A program made the translations under genes and the position numbers. Below, piece after piece: positions 11,860-23,230 of a DNA stretch of 64,000 nucleotides (within the stretch, counting starts at the first letter, position 1; each line of letters starts with the position of its first letter). A model generated the notes under the pieces. That model did not search any database. It was not told where the DNA came from and saw nothing but the letters and a program-made list of their open reading frames with translations. The DNA comes from Nicotiana tabacum (taxonomy: Eukaryota; Streptophyta; Magnoliopsida; Solanales; Solanaceae), in contig NC_134101.1 in the NCBI RefSeq assembly GCF_000715075.1, positions 122,005,237 through 122,069,236 on the forward strand, read 5' to 3'.

Positions 11860-11864
11860 CTAAC

Positions 11865-11930
11865 TTGTTCCAATATAAATACATAAACTAAGTAAAAGTT
11901 CTCGAGCTTGTTTGAATTTGTACGTACTAC

Positions 11931-11973
<43 letters not shown>

Positions 11974-12540
11974 GGGGAGGATATGTGCATATATGTTGAA
12001 AACTGTCACATATTTTGCCTAGAATCCTTAAGATCAAAAGGTGTTGGTTAAACAGTTGGTTCATGTGCCCTCGCTACCTTCAAATCGTGGGTCTGCATCT
12101 AGCCGGTAGCTCCCAAATTATATCTATATACGTTTAATTTAGTTTTCATTATCCTTTTCAACAGTTGCTGCACCCTTTAATTATGGGTTGTGGAGTGTGG
12201 GCTGTGAATCTCGCTTTCATTTTCTGATATTTGCAAGTAGCAGCCCATCTATGTATAAATATTGTATAATTTATGTATGTGACTAGAAAAAGTAAATAGT
12301 AAATATGGCTTATAGGTGTAAAGATCCCAGTAGTATTTCCAACTTTTATATCTCTTTTTTCTCAAACAAAAGAGAAGTTTGGTCGAGATTGTTTCCTATC
12401 GAATACTAGTTGAGTATTCAATATTTGCATCAACTAAATCGGAAGCTTAATTTGAAATATTCACAACCTTATGTTAATTCCACGAGACTATCTAACGCTA
12501 GTAGTTCACCTTTCTTCGTGCATGTTTGCATCACTTAAGT
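11865..12540. other. Intergenic DNA with TA microsatellite
   Basis: AT-rich and non-coding. It holds a (TA)n run at about 11934-11970 and, at 12039-12092, a perfect 54-bp copy of 1470-1523 of the Tat antisense ORF. No other feature is supported. Confidence 0.6.
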
Positions 12541-12829
12541 GGGCGTTTGGACATAAGAATTATAAAATTCCTAAAAAAAATTAAAGTGAAAATAGTAGTT
12601 AAAAATTAAGTTGTGCTTGGACAAGAATATCATTTTGGGTTGTTTTTTATGTTTTGTGAGTGGTCTGAGTGAAAATTTTGAAAAATAGCTTTTTGGAGTT
12701 TTTCAAATTTTCTAAAAATTCCAAAATTCATCTTCAAGTTGAAATTGGAAATTTTATGACCAAAGCTGATTTAAAAAAAAGTGAAAATTTTTTAAACAAA
12801 AGAAAAAAATCTTATGTCCAAACAGGCTC
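12541..12829. mobile_element. MITE, 289 bp, hAT-like inverted ends
   Basis: The left end GGGCGTTTGGACATAAGA and the complement of the right end GAGCCTGTTTGGACATAAGA are matching terminal inverted repeats. The interior is AT-rich and non-coding. The flanks (CTTAAGT and CTAAATC) are only roughly similar, so the target duplication is uncertain. Confidence 0.7.
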
Positions 12830-13040
12830 TAAATCAAAAGCTTAATTCAGAAAAATACGCTTATATGCGAATGACATTTTCATGAAAAATATTTTCTTGA
12901 AAAACAACTTCCATTATGTTCCAATTAAAAGAACTATCTATTCATTATATTGTTGCAACAGGACATGCAAACGTACATGGTGTGTATATATAAATATCTA
13001 ATATCTCTATCCTTGCATGCATTTGATCGTGTAATTCTAA

Positions 13041-13222
13041 GAGATCGTTACATAAATAGCCCGATCATATTTACTATTACTTTTCTAGTCGGTATACATA
13101 GATTATACATTGATTATATATTATTATACATATAGTATACATGAGTTATGCATATCTTATACATGTGGCGGCTATTTTTAGTTTAAGAAATTAGATGGAC
13201 GACTATTTGGGTAAATTCTTCT
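13041..13222. mobile_element. Possible MITE
   Basis: Inner inverted motifs ACATAAATAGCC (near 13050) and GGCGGCTATTT (near 13167), plus CGACTATTTGGGTAA near 13200, mark a short AT-rich repeat unit containing TATACAT runs. The boundaries are not exact. Confidence 0.35.
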
Positions 13223-13305
13223 AATTCTAACACATATGGGCTTTGAGCCCGCCTTCTAAGTAAGCCCACATTTCGGTAGGCCTACCTTCGCGGAAAGTAC
13301 ACTTA

Positions 13306-13459
13306 GGGCTGCTATTTAGGTATTAACCAGTACTTATTTTGTCCGAAAAATTTAAACTAAAAATCTTAATTTCAGGATATTCAGGAAAATTGTGTTCCAA
13401 AAAATTAAACTGAAAAACTAAGACTTAAAATATATTGACTAATTCCTAAATAGCAACCC
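13306..13459. mobile_element. Short MITE, 154 bp
   Basis: The terminal 15 bases GGGCTGCTATTTAGG and the complement of the right end GGGTTGCTATTTAGG match at 14 of 15. The interior is non-coding. The flanking triplets are TTA and TTT, so a 3-bp duplication is possible but not proven. Confidence 0.6.
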
Positions 13460-13564
13460 TTTAGAGTGGATTTCTCGTGTCAATTCTACCTACTCTAAAA
13501 GAACATTAACAATGATCCAATCCAGTAGTCTTGCATAACGATAGCCTGAATTCCTAAAAGAAAC

Positions 13565-13870
13565 TTTCAGAAATCACTATGTTTTAGTGGTTATTAGCTA
13601 GTTGTAGCTACCATTTACTATATTACTTCCTATAGCTATGTTTTCAGGTTTTTTAGGTTGTATTCAATGTATTTAAGCTACTGTATTCATGAATACAGTA
13701 GCATTTCTCGGCGTGAAATAGGGGATTATAGCTAGACAGATTATTGTATTTGACTGTATTCACGGCGTGAAACAGGGGATTACAGCTAGACAGATTATTG
13801 TATTCGACTGTATTCGATTGTATTCACAATATGTATTTGTGAATACAGTAACGTAAATAGCGCAATTCAT
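13565..13870. repeat. Solanaceous repeat with 54-bp tandem duplication
   Basis: Sequence rich in the palindrome-like GTATTCATGAATACAG. A 54-bp unit starting CGGCGTGAAATAGGGG is tandemly repeated (13709-13762 and 13763-13816) with a few changes. A related fragment is at about 15155-15358, so this belongs to a dispersed family, probably a DNA transposon. I cannot assign its class. Confidence 0.55.
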
Positions 13871-13984
13871 GGTCTATTCAGCTAATTTTAAATGGAAAAT
13901 GAATCAAATAACACAATAGACTACTAATATAACTCAACAAACATAATTATAAATCTGAATACATAAAATACATAAATTATATTA

Positions 13985-14155
13985 ATTAAAAAATATATGA
14001 ATATATTGATGAAATATAGTGAGATAGTGAATACAATGAAATACATGGAATGCAACGAGATACCTTGAAATACAATGAAAAAAGAAGACAAGGAATACAA
14101 TGAAATACATAGAATACAACGAGATAGATTGAAATACATTGAAAATATATTAACA
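13985..14155. repeat. Short-period array of GAAATACAATG-like units
   Basis: Degenerate 10-15 bp units (GAAATACAATGAAATACA and variants) follow one another. The open frames on the - strand here are by-products of the repeat and not genes. Confidence 0.55.
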
Positions 14156-15154
14156 GAATCCTCAAGTTGCTCAGCCCCAAACTCCGTCTTATTTTTTCAA
14201 GAACAACCCTAATGTCATCTCGTCGAGAGGGTCGCGATAAAATTTCTCTAAGTAACTGGATCGATTCGACTTCCACCCAAAATCCTCAATTCGAAAGTGT
14301 TCTGCTTCAGAGTCTTAACAATGGCGGCTTCGTTATATAACTTTGTTAGGGTTTTTCGAACGAGTCCCAACCATATCTAAAAATTACTAAACGTTTGTAA
14401 GTGAGATTTTGATGAGATTTTGCAAGTGAAAAACTCCAACTTGCAATTTCAACGTTTGTAGGCACGTTGCAATCCTTTGTTTTTTTCTAGCTAAATGGAG
14501 GTATAATATAAACAATTTGCTTGGTCGCAACCTTTGCTAGGACGTTGAACGTGGTTGTATTCATGGAGAAAGACTGGCGTTGAGAGAGAGATGGTGGGGA
14601 AAAATCTGAAAGAATGAGAGAGAAAAATAATACCAAGTATATTTTATGGCTTAAGGGTAGGAGGTGACCATAAATAGATATTTGACTATAAAATCAAAAT
14701 GTAGCTATGGAATATAATTTTTTAAAAGGGTATTTATTTAAAATAAATAAGGTATCAACCTTTTCTACAGGAGGTAAAAATCCAATGCATAATCCTTCTT
14801 TTTAGCTCAATGTTAAATTGGGCTTTGATCATGTTCCTTCAGCCCAACCAATTATACTTCTATTGCATTGTTCGTGTGAACTTTTTTTGGGTCTCTATTT
14901 TGGATTTAAGAGTTTCTTGGATAATTTGAGTAATTATTCAGAACTTGGACTTGAAACTTAAGTGATACACCAATGGTCAAGGAAAAAGAGTGATTGACAG
15001 GTTGATCCAAGGGATTGGTCATTAAATATTGTTTCTAATTTTTAATATATTTTTAAAAAGTTCCTAGACCTTTGCACGCGGTAGAACTGTTAAATGGGCA
15101 AGTTGGACTGGTTTTTCGAGTCAAAAATAGGGTAGGTCAATAAAGAGAAAATTT
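14156..15154. other. Intergenic stretch, no gene supported
   Basis: AT-rich DNA. A few short coding-like runs around 14160-14340 (for example ATGGCGGCTTC at 14320) have no continuing frame. I see no RNA gene or repeat boundary that can be defended. Confidence 0.45.
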
Positions 15155-15358
15155 CATAAACCACTATTGTTTAGTGGCTATAGTTACCATATACATAATT
15201 ACTTTCTATAGCTACTATTCAATTATTACGGTAGTGTATTCGCTGTATTCGCGTTGTTATATTCATGGACGCGCCTAAAATCAGGGCAGTCCAGCTGTAT
15301 GCGCATGTAGTCACATGTATTTGTGTCATGTATTCATGAATACAGTAAAGACAATCAC
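15155..15358. repeat. Fragment of the 13.6-kb repeat family
   Basis: It begins like the 13565 copy (AAACCACTATTGTTTAGTGG compared with ATCACTATGTTTTAGTGG) and contains TGTATTCATGAATACAGT. It is cut off where the LINE begins. Confidence 0.55.
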
Positions 15359-15377
15359 CTTAGAAGTACATCACATT

Positions 15378-16226
15378 GACGAAGATGTCGCACATTGCAT
15401 CGGAGTGGGTTGGATAAAGTAGAGGATCGCTTCCGGTGTTTTATGTGACAAGAATGTGCCGCCAAGACTTAAGGGTAAGTTGTATAGAGTGGTGGTTCGA
15501 TCTGCTATGTTGTATGGCGCTGAGTGTTGGCCAGTGAAGAACTCCCACGTGCAGAAGATGAAAGTAGCAGAGATGAGGATGTTTCGATGGATGTGTGGGT
15601 GTATCAGGAGAGATAAGATCAAGAATGATGTTATCCGAAACAGAGTGGGAGTAGCCTCCATGGAGGACAAGATGCGGGAGTCGAGGCTGAGATAGTTCAG
15701 ACATGTTAAGAGAAGAAGCATTGATGCTCTTGTTAGGAGGTGTGAGAGGTTGGCCATGACAAGTTTGAGAAGAGGTCGAGGTAGGCCTAAGAAGTACTAG
15801 GGAGAGGTAATTAGATAGGGCATGGCGTTAATTCAGTTTACTGAGGACATGATCCTTGATAGGAGGGTGTGGAGGTCGAGGATTAAGGTAGAAGGTTAGT
15901 GGGTAGTTTTTAGTTTCTCACCGATAATCTTAGTAGCATGCATGTCCCTTCTCAGATTTTTATTAAGTTATACGGTTTTGTTTGACTCAGGTATTGTATT
16001 CTCTGTTGCTATTATTTGGTACTACTTATTATTTATCTCTCCCTTTTTCTTTTCACTTCCCTCTTTCTTCCTTTCTTACTTTCCTCTTTTTCGTATTACC
16101 CTTCCTGAGCCGAGGGTCTATTGGAAATAGTCTCTCTACCTGTTAGGTAGGGGTAAGGTCTGTGTACATACTACCCTTTCCAGATCTTGCCTGGTGGGAA
16201 CATACTGGGTTTGTTGTTGTTGTTGT
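15378..16226 (+). mobile_element. 5'-truncated RTE-clade LINE, 3' end
   Basis: Encodes the very C-terminal part of an RTE-type reverse transcriptase: [20 protein letters not shown], then [20 protein letters not shown], then the RGRGRPKKY and VWRSRIKVEG signatures (15456-15898). In-frame TAG codons stand where Trp is usual (after ESRLR, and after RPKKY), so it is dead. The 3' tail from about 16111 ends in (TTG)n at 16226 and matches the SINE tail. No target duplication is visible: the right flank is Athila LTR and the left flank is unrelated, so the insertion or a later event deleted target DNA. Confidence 0.85.
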
Positions 16227-17111
16227 AAATTAAAAACTAAGGATACTTAGGGTTGGAGATAATATTAAGGAGGTCTAGAGTTATGATTTCCTCAATTGTC
16301 GGAATCCGTTCCCCTATGTATTCTATAATTTTGCCTAAGTTTTCTCTATCGATCGTGATTACTTTGGGTATCGTAGTTATCTCTCGAGCAACTACTATAA
16401 TTTACCAGACATATTCTCTCGAACTACGCTAGCTGACACTAATTTACCACTCACTGCGATTGCGCCAAGGTTTGGTTATCTCTAATCCCGCCTTTAAACA
16501 CTCCGTATTGATCTCTCATGTACCCTCTCTCAAGCAAGACGCACCAAATAGGCACAGTCAATTGATGGTCATTGAATCAACAACAATAAACACGTAGTTA
16601 AACAAGTAGAGATATTCAAAGGCAAAATTATATTAAAAGTAACAAGAATTCATCCTCCAAAAGGTTCCATCAAACCCTAGATGAGAAAGTTTAGCTACTC
16701 ATAACCATACTACAATCATGACAATAATTGAAAGCATTAGAATACAGCTTAAGGAAGAACGGAAGAGAAAACTCTTGTGATTCGTTACTTCCAAGTGTTC
16801 TCGTAGCCTTTTTCCTCTCCCTTAAGAAATAGTTTTAGAACCAATTTTATACATGTTGGGGCGTGTAGGGTCGAAACTACCAAGTCCTAGCCGAATTAGG
16901 ACGAAATTCGCCCTTAGTCGTCTCGCTTGACGCCTGGCGCCAACCTGGACACCTAAATTTTTCCATTTTTGTGTTATTCTTCCATTGGAATTTTGGTTGG
17001 TGCTTGGAACCAACTTGGGCACCAAAATAATACTCCCTCCAAATTCTTCTATTTTTTTTAATTCACTTTATGCAAGCTTGCCAAATCACTTCAAATTGAC
17101 TCCTACACATG
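16227..17111 (-). repeat. Athila-alpha 3' LTR, left part
   Basis: Homologous to 52549-53506. The first about 186 bases of the LTR copy (as at 52363) are missing at the LINE junction. The LTR is interrupted at 17111 by Tekay-1, whose TSD ACATG is at 17107-17111. Confidence 0.8.
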
Positions 17112-19770
17112 TGTAATGACCCAACTGGTTGTTTTGCTTTCTAGAACCCCGTTCCCCTAAATAAGACTTCCTGTACTTTGCTTTTACTAACTTATGACTT
17201 ATGGGGATGGTTAATTTGGGATTTGGAAGAGTTCGGGTTGAAATTAGAACACTTGGTTCCTTAAGGTTGGTTTAAAAGGCCAAGTTTGAATTCGGTCAAC
17301 GTTTTGAGTAAACGACCTTGGAATCGGGATTTGAAGGTTCCAACAGGAGGGCATGATGATTTCGAACTTGGGCGTATGTCCGGATCGGGTTTTGGATGAT
17401 CTGGTAGCATTTTGGCGCATAATAGTGAAAGTTGATTCCTTAAGGATTTTGAAGTTCTTAAATATTTGGTTTGGAGCGGGTTTTTGTGTTATCGAGGTCC
17501 AAACGGAATTCTGAGACAGGTAATAGTTCTGTATTGTCATTTAAGACTTGCACGCAAAATTTGGTCAATCCGAGTAATATAAGTGTGTTTTGTTGCATTG
17601 GATGTGAATTGAAGAACTTAAAGTTCATAAGTTTGATTCAATTGGTTTTAGGGGGTGATTCTTAGATTTAGCATTGTTTCGGGTGTTCCGAGAATTCTAG
17701 CGAGTCTGTTTTATGATATCAAACTTGTCGGTATGTTCGGGTGGGGCCTCGAGGGCCCCGAGCATCAATCGGACGAGGCTCGAGTTAAGTTAGAAAACTT
17801 TAGAAGGAGTTGAAGATCCATGCATCTGTCATAACCGCACCTATGGTTGGCCAGCCGCAGGTGCGAGACCGCAGAAGCGGCCCATCAATCGCAGATGCAG
17901 CCCAAGTAGAAGAGCCCAGAAACCGCAGATGCGGCTCCTCTTCCACATAAGCGGAACCGCGGAAGTGGCCCCCATACCGCAGATACAACCCTAGATGGTC
18001 TGGCCAAATTCAATAGATGCGGACCTTCCTTCGCAAAAGTTAGACTGCAGATGCAGTCCCCTAACCGCATGTGCAGAAATCACAGAAGGCAATGCCTTCA
18101 TTTAATACGGGAATGTGTCATTTTTGACACATTTCATTCATTCCTTGGGCGATTTATTAGCTTCCAAAGAGGGGATTTTGGCCTAGCATCTTGAGGTAAG
18201 TTATTCCTACATAATGTGAGTTTAATGCATATTTTAGAGGTAGATTACACCATGTAAATTAGTGAAAATTGTGGGTTTAGAGTAAAACCTAGAGTTTTGA
18301 TAAAAACAAGATTTAACCATGAAATTCGTTAATAAATGAAGTAAAAATCATATATTCTTGATCCTTAGGTTATGGGTAATAACTTCCCTCGAAAATTTCC
18401 AGAATCTGGGCACGTGGGCACAAAGATGAATTTTAAGAAACTTGTATTTAGGGTTGGGAAATTACTTTAATAGTTAGAATATGAACTCTTGAGCTTGTAT
18501 TGCCTAGTTCTTACCCCATTTGAATAGTTTTGGATCGTTCGGTTCCGAATTGAGGGTTTGAGCGCGTTCTTGAAATTTTAAGTAAGCTTTGGAGCAAGGT
18601 TAGTCTCCTTTCTAACCTCGTAAGAGGGAAATAACCCCTAGGTGAACTAAATAAATGTATGTGACTATTTGTGGGGGTTACGTACGTACGTGGTGATGAG
18701 AGTCTGTGCGTAGCTACAATTGTGCTAATTGTCTATGTATTTTAGGACACGTATCATGCCATACTTGCAAGTGCTTACATTCTTGGTTGCTACTCAGATC
18801 ACTTAGGACATGCTAGAAATTGTAAATAAATATAAACTGATGTACGCACCTACTTGAGAACTTGTATGAATTTATTTGACTATAAATGAGCAATGTGTGC
18901 TTACTTGATGATAAATTGCTATTTTTGGATCAGGCCGATTGCCTCGATAGAAAATAGATGCATCTATAGTTCGCGTCATTCGACCCTCTGACAGTGCATA
19001 GTTTATTATTATGTCGGATCGGGTCGTACGACCTCGGCATAATGTATGCATGTTATTTATGTGGAATTTATCCATGATTTACTCTGTTTAAATGCTTTGA
19101 AATGTAACTTATTATATGACATGACTGAAATTTATATATTGCTAAGAAATAATATCTTGTTTCTCCTTATTCTAAGACTGTCATTATATTCATGCTATCC
19201 ACGTTTAGCGTAAACTTTAAGTATTATTATTGTTGACCTTAGCAGGTGTCAAGTCGACCCCTCGTCACTACTTCTTCGAGGTTAGACTGGATACTTGCTG
19301 GGTACATGTTGTTTATGTACTTATACTACACTTCTGTACTTAATTGTACATAATCTGAGGCAGGTGCATCTAGTTACCCGTCCGGCGCGCGTGCCTGATT
19401 CCTGATCGAGATCTCACGGTGAGCTGCCCCTTCTGAGCCGTTCAGCAGCATACCGGAGTTCTCTTCTTTTGTTGTTGTTATATATTGTCTATTCTGTTTC
19501 AGGTAGTAGGATAGTGTTCTTTTGTACATTCTACTAGTTGCCCTAGCACTTGTAACACTAGTTCCTGGCACACACTTTATAGACTATTATTTTGGGTTGT
19601 ATTTCTATTATTATAAATTTGTTAATTATCGACTGTTTAAAATTTAAGATTTACTAAATTACGGAATTGGTTGGTAAAATAAATGAGAACTCACTAATTG
19701 ATTAGAGTTAGCTTGCCTAACAACGATGTTGTGCGCCATCACGACCTATGATGGAATTTGGGTCGTGACA
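17112..19770 (+). repeat. Tekay-1 5' LTR (2659 bp)
   Basis: Aligned along its length with 25016-27657. It carries a GC-rich array of CCGCAGATGCGG-like units at about 17833-18085. It is directly followed by a degenerate initiator-Met primer-binding site (ACATCAGAGC at about 19776). Confidence 0.93.
17833..18085. repeat. Array of CCGCAGATGCGG-type palindromic units in Tekay-1 LTR
   Basis: Many short GC-rich units (CCGCAGGTGCG, CCGCAGAAGCGG, CGCAGATGCGG) spaced 10-25 bases apart in otherwise AT-rich DNA. The 3' LTR has the same at 25715-25975. Confidence 0.7.
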
Positions 19771-19962
19771 ACATGACATCAGAGCACTAGGTTCACGTAG
19801 TTCTCACAAGTTATGGGCAAACCTAATAGAGTCTTGCGGATTGGTACAGAGACGTCTGTACTTATCTTCGAAAGGCTATAGGGTGTTAGGAAACTACTCT
19901 TTATTCATCTTCTATCGTTCAGTTGATGGTATACTAAATTTCCTTCTTCTATTCTCTCGCAG

Positions 19963-21500
19963 ATGGTGAGGACGCGCATGACAAATATTCCATACCCGGG
20001 AGGAGCTGTTTCTCCTATTTCTAGAAGCCGAGGTAGAGGCCAGGGGAGGGCACCGGTCCAAGGTGGGGGACGAGGGCATCCCAGAGCTGCCCCAATTGCA
20101 CCACTGGTGGATCTTGCGAGGATCTTATCATTGAGGAGTAGGGAGAGGTGCCCGCAGCTGAGACTACCTCGGAGGACTTTATGATAGCATCGGGTTTCTA
20201 GGAGGTCATGGGTCGTATGTTGCGGTTCATGGATTCCATGACTTAGGATGGTTTATTTTCAGCATACCCAGCCACATCTCAAGCGATATGGGGAGCACAG
20301 ACCCTTACTGCTTAGGCTTCTGGTCATGTAGCTACAGTGTATCAAAACCCGGCTGCACTACCCGTGGATAGGGCTCATCCAGTTATCATAGTGGTACACA
20401 AGCCCAGACCGGTTGCGGACGGCGATCCGTATAAGTTATTGGACAGATAGACTAGGCTACACCCTCATATCTTCAGAGGTGAGTGTCATGAGGATACCCA
20501 GGATTTCATTGATAGGTGCAGGGACAGACTGCACAACATAAGGATATTGGAGTCTCATGGTGTTGACTTCACTACGTTCCAACTGGAGGGCAGGGCCCGT
20601 AGATGGTGGCAGTTTATGTTGGTGGCAGGCCACCAGGTTCTCCTCCTATTACTTGGAGCTAGTTCACACATCTTTTCCTGGATAGGTATATTCCACTCTC
20701 TAAGAGGGAAGAGCTGCAGTATCAGTTTGAGCAGCTTGAGCAAGGTCAGATGTTGGTGACCGACTATGAGGCGAGGTTTTCTGACTTGTCCCTCCATGCA
20801 CTGATGATACTTCCTACTGACGCAGAGAGAGTGCAGAGGTTTATTGCAGGGTTGCATTCTAGTATTAAGGCCAACATGGCCTGAGAGATGGAGATAAAGA
20901 CTTCTTATAAACTGGAGATTGCTCGGAGGATTGAGGGCTACCGTCTGAAAGGTAGAGATCAGATGCAGCAGGACATAAGGGCTCGATTCTATGGAGAGTT
21001 TAGAGGTGTCCCGACTAGGGGCAGAGGTCAGTTTTGGAGGGGTCAGCCCAGCAGGCCCCCATATTCAGCACCACCACCTCCTCGGGGTGCTCCGTCGCGC
21101 CCCTATTTTAGTGTCGTACCAGAGAGTTCTTACCACCTTCCAGCTATCCAAGGTTCTTCTAGTGGGTATTCAGGTCCTCAGGGTTCTTCTGGCTCTACTT
21201 CAGTGCTATACCTGAGAGCTCAGACCACCCACTGGTTATTCAGGATTCTTCTAGTGGGTCTACAGACTTTCAGGGTCATATATCAGGGCAACATGTCACC
21301 ATACCAAGGGATTGTTTCGAGTGCAGAGATCTAGGTCATACGAGGAGATACTGCCCCAGACTTTGGGGCAAGGTAGTGCAACAGGGTCAACAGCCCATAA
21401 TTACAGCACCGGCTATCCAGCCACACAAAGGCGGAGGGCAGACTGGTAGGGGTCGTCCTAGAGGTGGAGGCCAGGCAGGGAGAGGTTAGCCAGCTACTTC
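19963..21500 (+). pseudogene. gag: Tekay-1 gag, broken
   Basis: Structural capsid protein. It starts at the ATG of MVRTRMTNIPYPGG, followed by a Gly/Arg-rich basic stretch (SRSRGRGQGRAPVQGG). The capsid core reads in pieces: HGVDFTTFQLEGRARRWWQ near 20560, then the region near 20700-20880, then IARRIEGYRLKGRDQMQQD near 20930. A Pro/Gly/Ser-rich linker follows (GRGQFWRGQPSRPPYSAPPP). A CCHC zinc knuckle is at about 21313-21354 (CFECRDLGHTRRYC). Frameshifts near 20110, 20640 and 21300 and several stops (for example TGA at 20882) break the frame. Confidence 0.85.
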
Positions 21501-21539
21501 TCAGTTAGGTGGAGGCTAGCCAACCGACGCTCTAGCCAG

Positions 21540-21985
21540 ATTCTATGTTTTTCGGCCAGACCAGATGCATTGGCCTTAGATATCGTTATCATTGGTATTA
21601 TCTCCATCTTCGGTAGGGATGCTTCAGTGCTATTTGATCCAGGGTCTACCTATTCATATGTATCATCTCTGTTTGCTCATTTTCTAGACATTCCTCATGA
21701 GCCCTTGGGTGATCCTATTCATGTTTCCACTCCTATGGGCAATTCTGTAGTTGTGGATCGGATCTACCAGTCCTGCGTGGTCACATTCTGTGGTTTTTAG
21801 ACTAGAGCAGACCTTTTGTTTCTTTATATGACCGACTTTGAGTTCGTCCTCGGCATGGATTGGTTATCCCCATACCATGCCATCCTAGATTGACATGCCA
21901 AGATTGTTACTTTAGTGATGCCAGAGTTGCCGAGGTTGGAGTGGAAGGATTCCTCAATTAGTACATCTAGTCGGGTTATTTTTTT
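21540..21985 (+). pseudogene. Tekay-1 aspartic protease region
   Basis: Processes the gag-pol polyprotein. The open piece 21570-21800 has the active-site motif LFDPGSTYSYVSSLFAHFL. The frame closes at a TAG after VVTFCGF. The following LGMDWLSPYHA region (near 21850) is readable but separated by stops. Confidence 0.8.
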
Positions 21986-23230
21986 TTGAAGGCTCGGTAT
22001 ATGGTCGAGAAGGGTTGTTTGCCTTACCTAGATTATGTTCGGGACATCATCGTAGAGTTCCCGACTATTGATTTAGTTCCATTGGTCTGGGAGTTCCCCG
22101 GTGTGTTCCCTTCTGATATTCCAAGCATGCCACCAGATCGTGATATTGACTTCTGTATTGATTTGGCTCCAGGTACCCAGCCTATATCTATCCCACCGTA
22201 TTGTATAGCTCTAAAAGAGTTGAAGGAGCAGCTTGAAGAGTTGTTAGCAAAGGGGTTTGTGAGACCGAGTATGTCTCCTTGGGGTGCACCAGTGTTGTTT
22301 GTGAAGAAAAATGATGGGACTATGCGGAAGTGCATTGATTATTGCCAGCTGAACAAGGCTACCATCAAGAACAAGTACCCATTGCCGCACATTGACGATT
22401 TGTTCGACCAATTGTAGGGTGCTAGGGTGCTCTCTAAGATTGACTTGAGATCAGGGTATCATCAGTTGAAGATTCGGGACTCAGATGTCCCGAAGACTGC
22501 TTTTCGTACTAGATATGGCCATTATGAGTTTCTGGTGATGTCCTTTGGCTTGACTAATGCCCTAGTGCCATTTATGGACTTGATGAATAGGGTGTTCAGG
22601 CCTTATATTGATTCCTTTGTTATCATCTTCATTGACGACATCTTGGTATACTCACATAGCCTGGAGGAGCATTAGTAGCATTTGAGAGTAGTGTTTCAAA
22701 CCTTGCGAGAGCAGAAGCTATATGCTAAGTTCTCCAAGTGTGAGTTTTGGCTAGATTCAGTAGCATTCTTAGGGTATATTGTATTAGGAGAGGGTATTAA
22801 GATGGATCCCAAAATGATTGAGGCAGTTCAAAGTTGGCCACGTCCTAATTCAGTGACTGATATAAGGAGTTTCCTAGGGTTAGCAGGTTATTACCGCCGA
22901 TTTGTGCAAGGCTTTTCATCTATTGCAACACCTTTGACTATATTGACCCAGAAGGGTGATCCTTTCCGTTGGTCCGGTGATTGTGAGGGGAGCTTTCAGA
23001 AGCTCAAGACAGCCTTGACTACAGCACTGGTTCTAGTGTTGCCTTCCAGTTCAGGATGTATACGGTATTGCGACGCTTCACGCGTTGGCTTGGGATGTGT
23101 ATTGATGCAAGAGGGGCGAGTTATTGCGTATGCTTTACGTCAACTAAAGATTCATGAGAAGAATTACCCTGTGCACGACCTAGAGTTAGCAGCGATTGGT
23201 CATGCTCTTAAGATATGAAGGCATTATCTA
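21986..23230 (+). pseudogene. pol: Tekay-1 reverse transcriptase and RNase H
   Basis: RT starts with [15 protein letters not shown] and [18 protein letters not shown], continues with [20 protein letters not shown], and meets a TAG at 22415 where Gln is expected. The palm continues with [14 protein letters not shown] and the catalytic FIDDILVYS (about 22630-22656), then two TAG codons at about 22674. The connection and RNase H follow from 22682: [15 protein letters not shown], then [27 protein letters not shown] and a TGA at 23216. The polymerase Asp pair and the first RNase H Asp are intact, so the damage is by nonsense codons rather than at catalytic residues. Confidence 0.88.

Noticed and set aside
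13924..14276. Phe/Ile/Tyr/Ser-rich ORFs on the - strand
   Set aside because: They are produced by the short GAAATACAATG-type repeat array and have no domain or codon signal.
15371..15757. 128-codon ORF on the - strand
   Set aside because: It lies opposite the RTE reverse transcriptase fragment, which has clear family motifs on the + strand.
17800..18070. Overlapping ORFs in the Tekay LTR with repeated Arg/Gly/Trp motifs
   Set aside because: They arise from the CCGCAGATGCGG array and occur in both LTRs; they are not genes.
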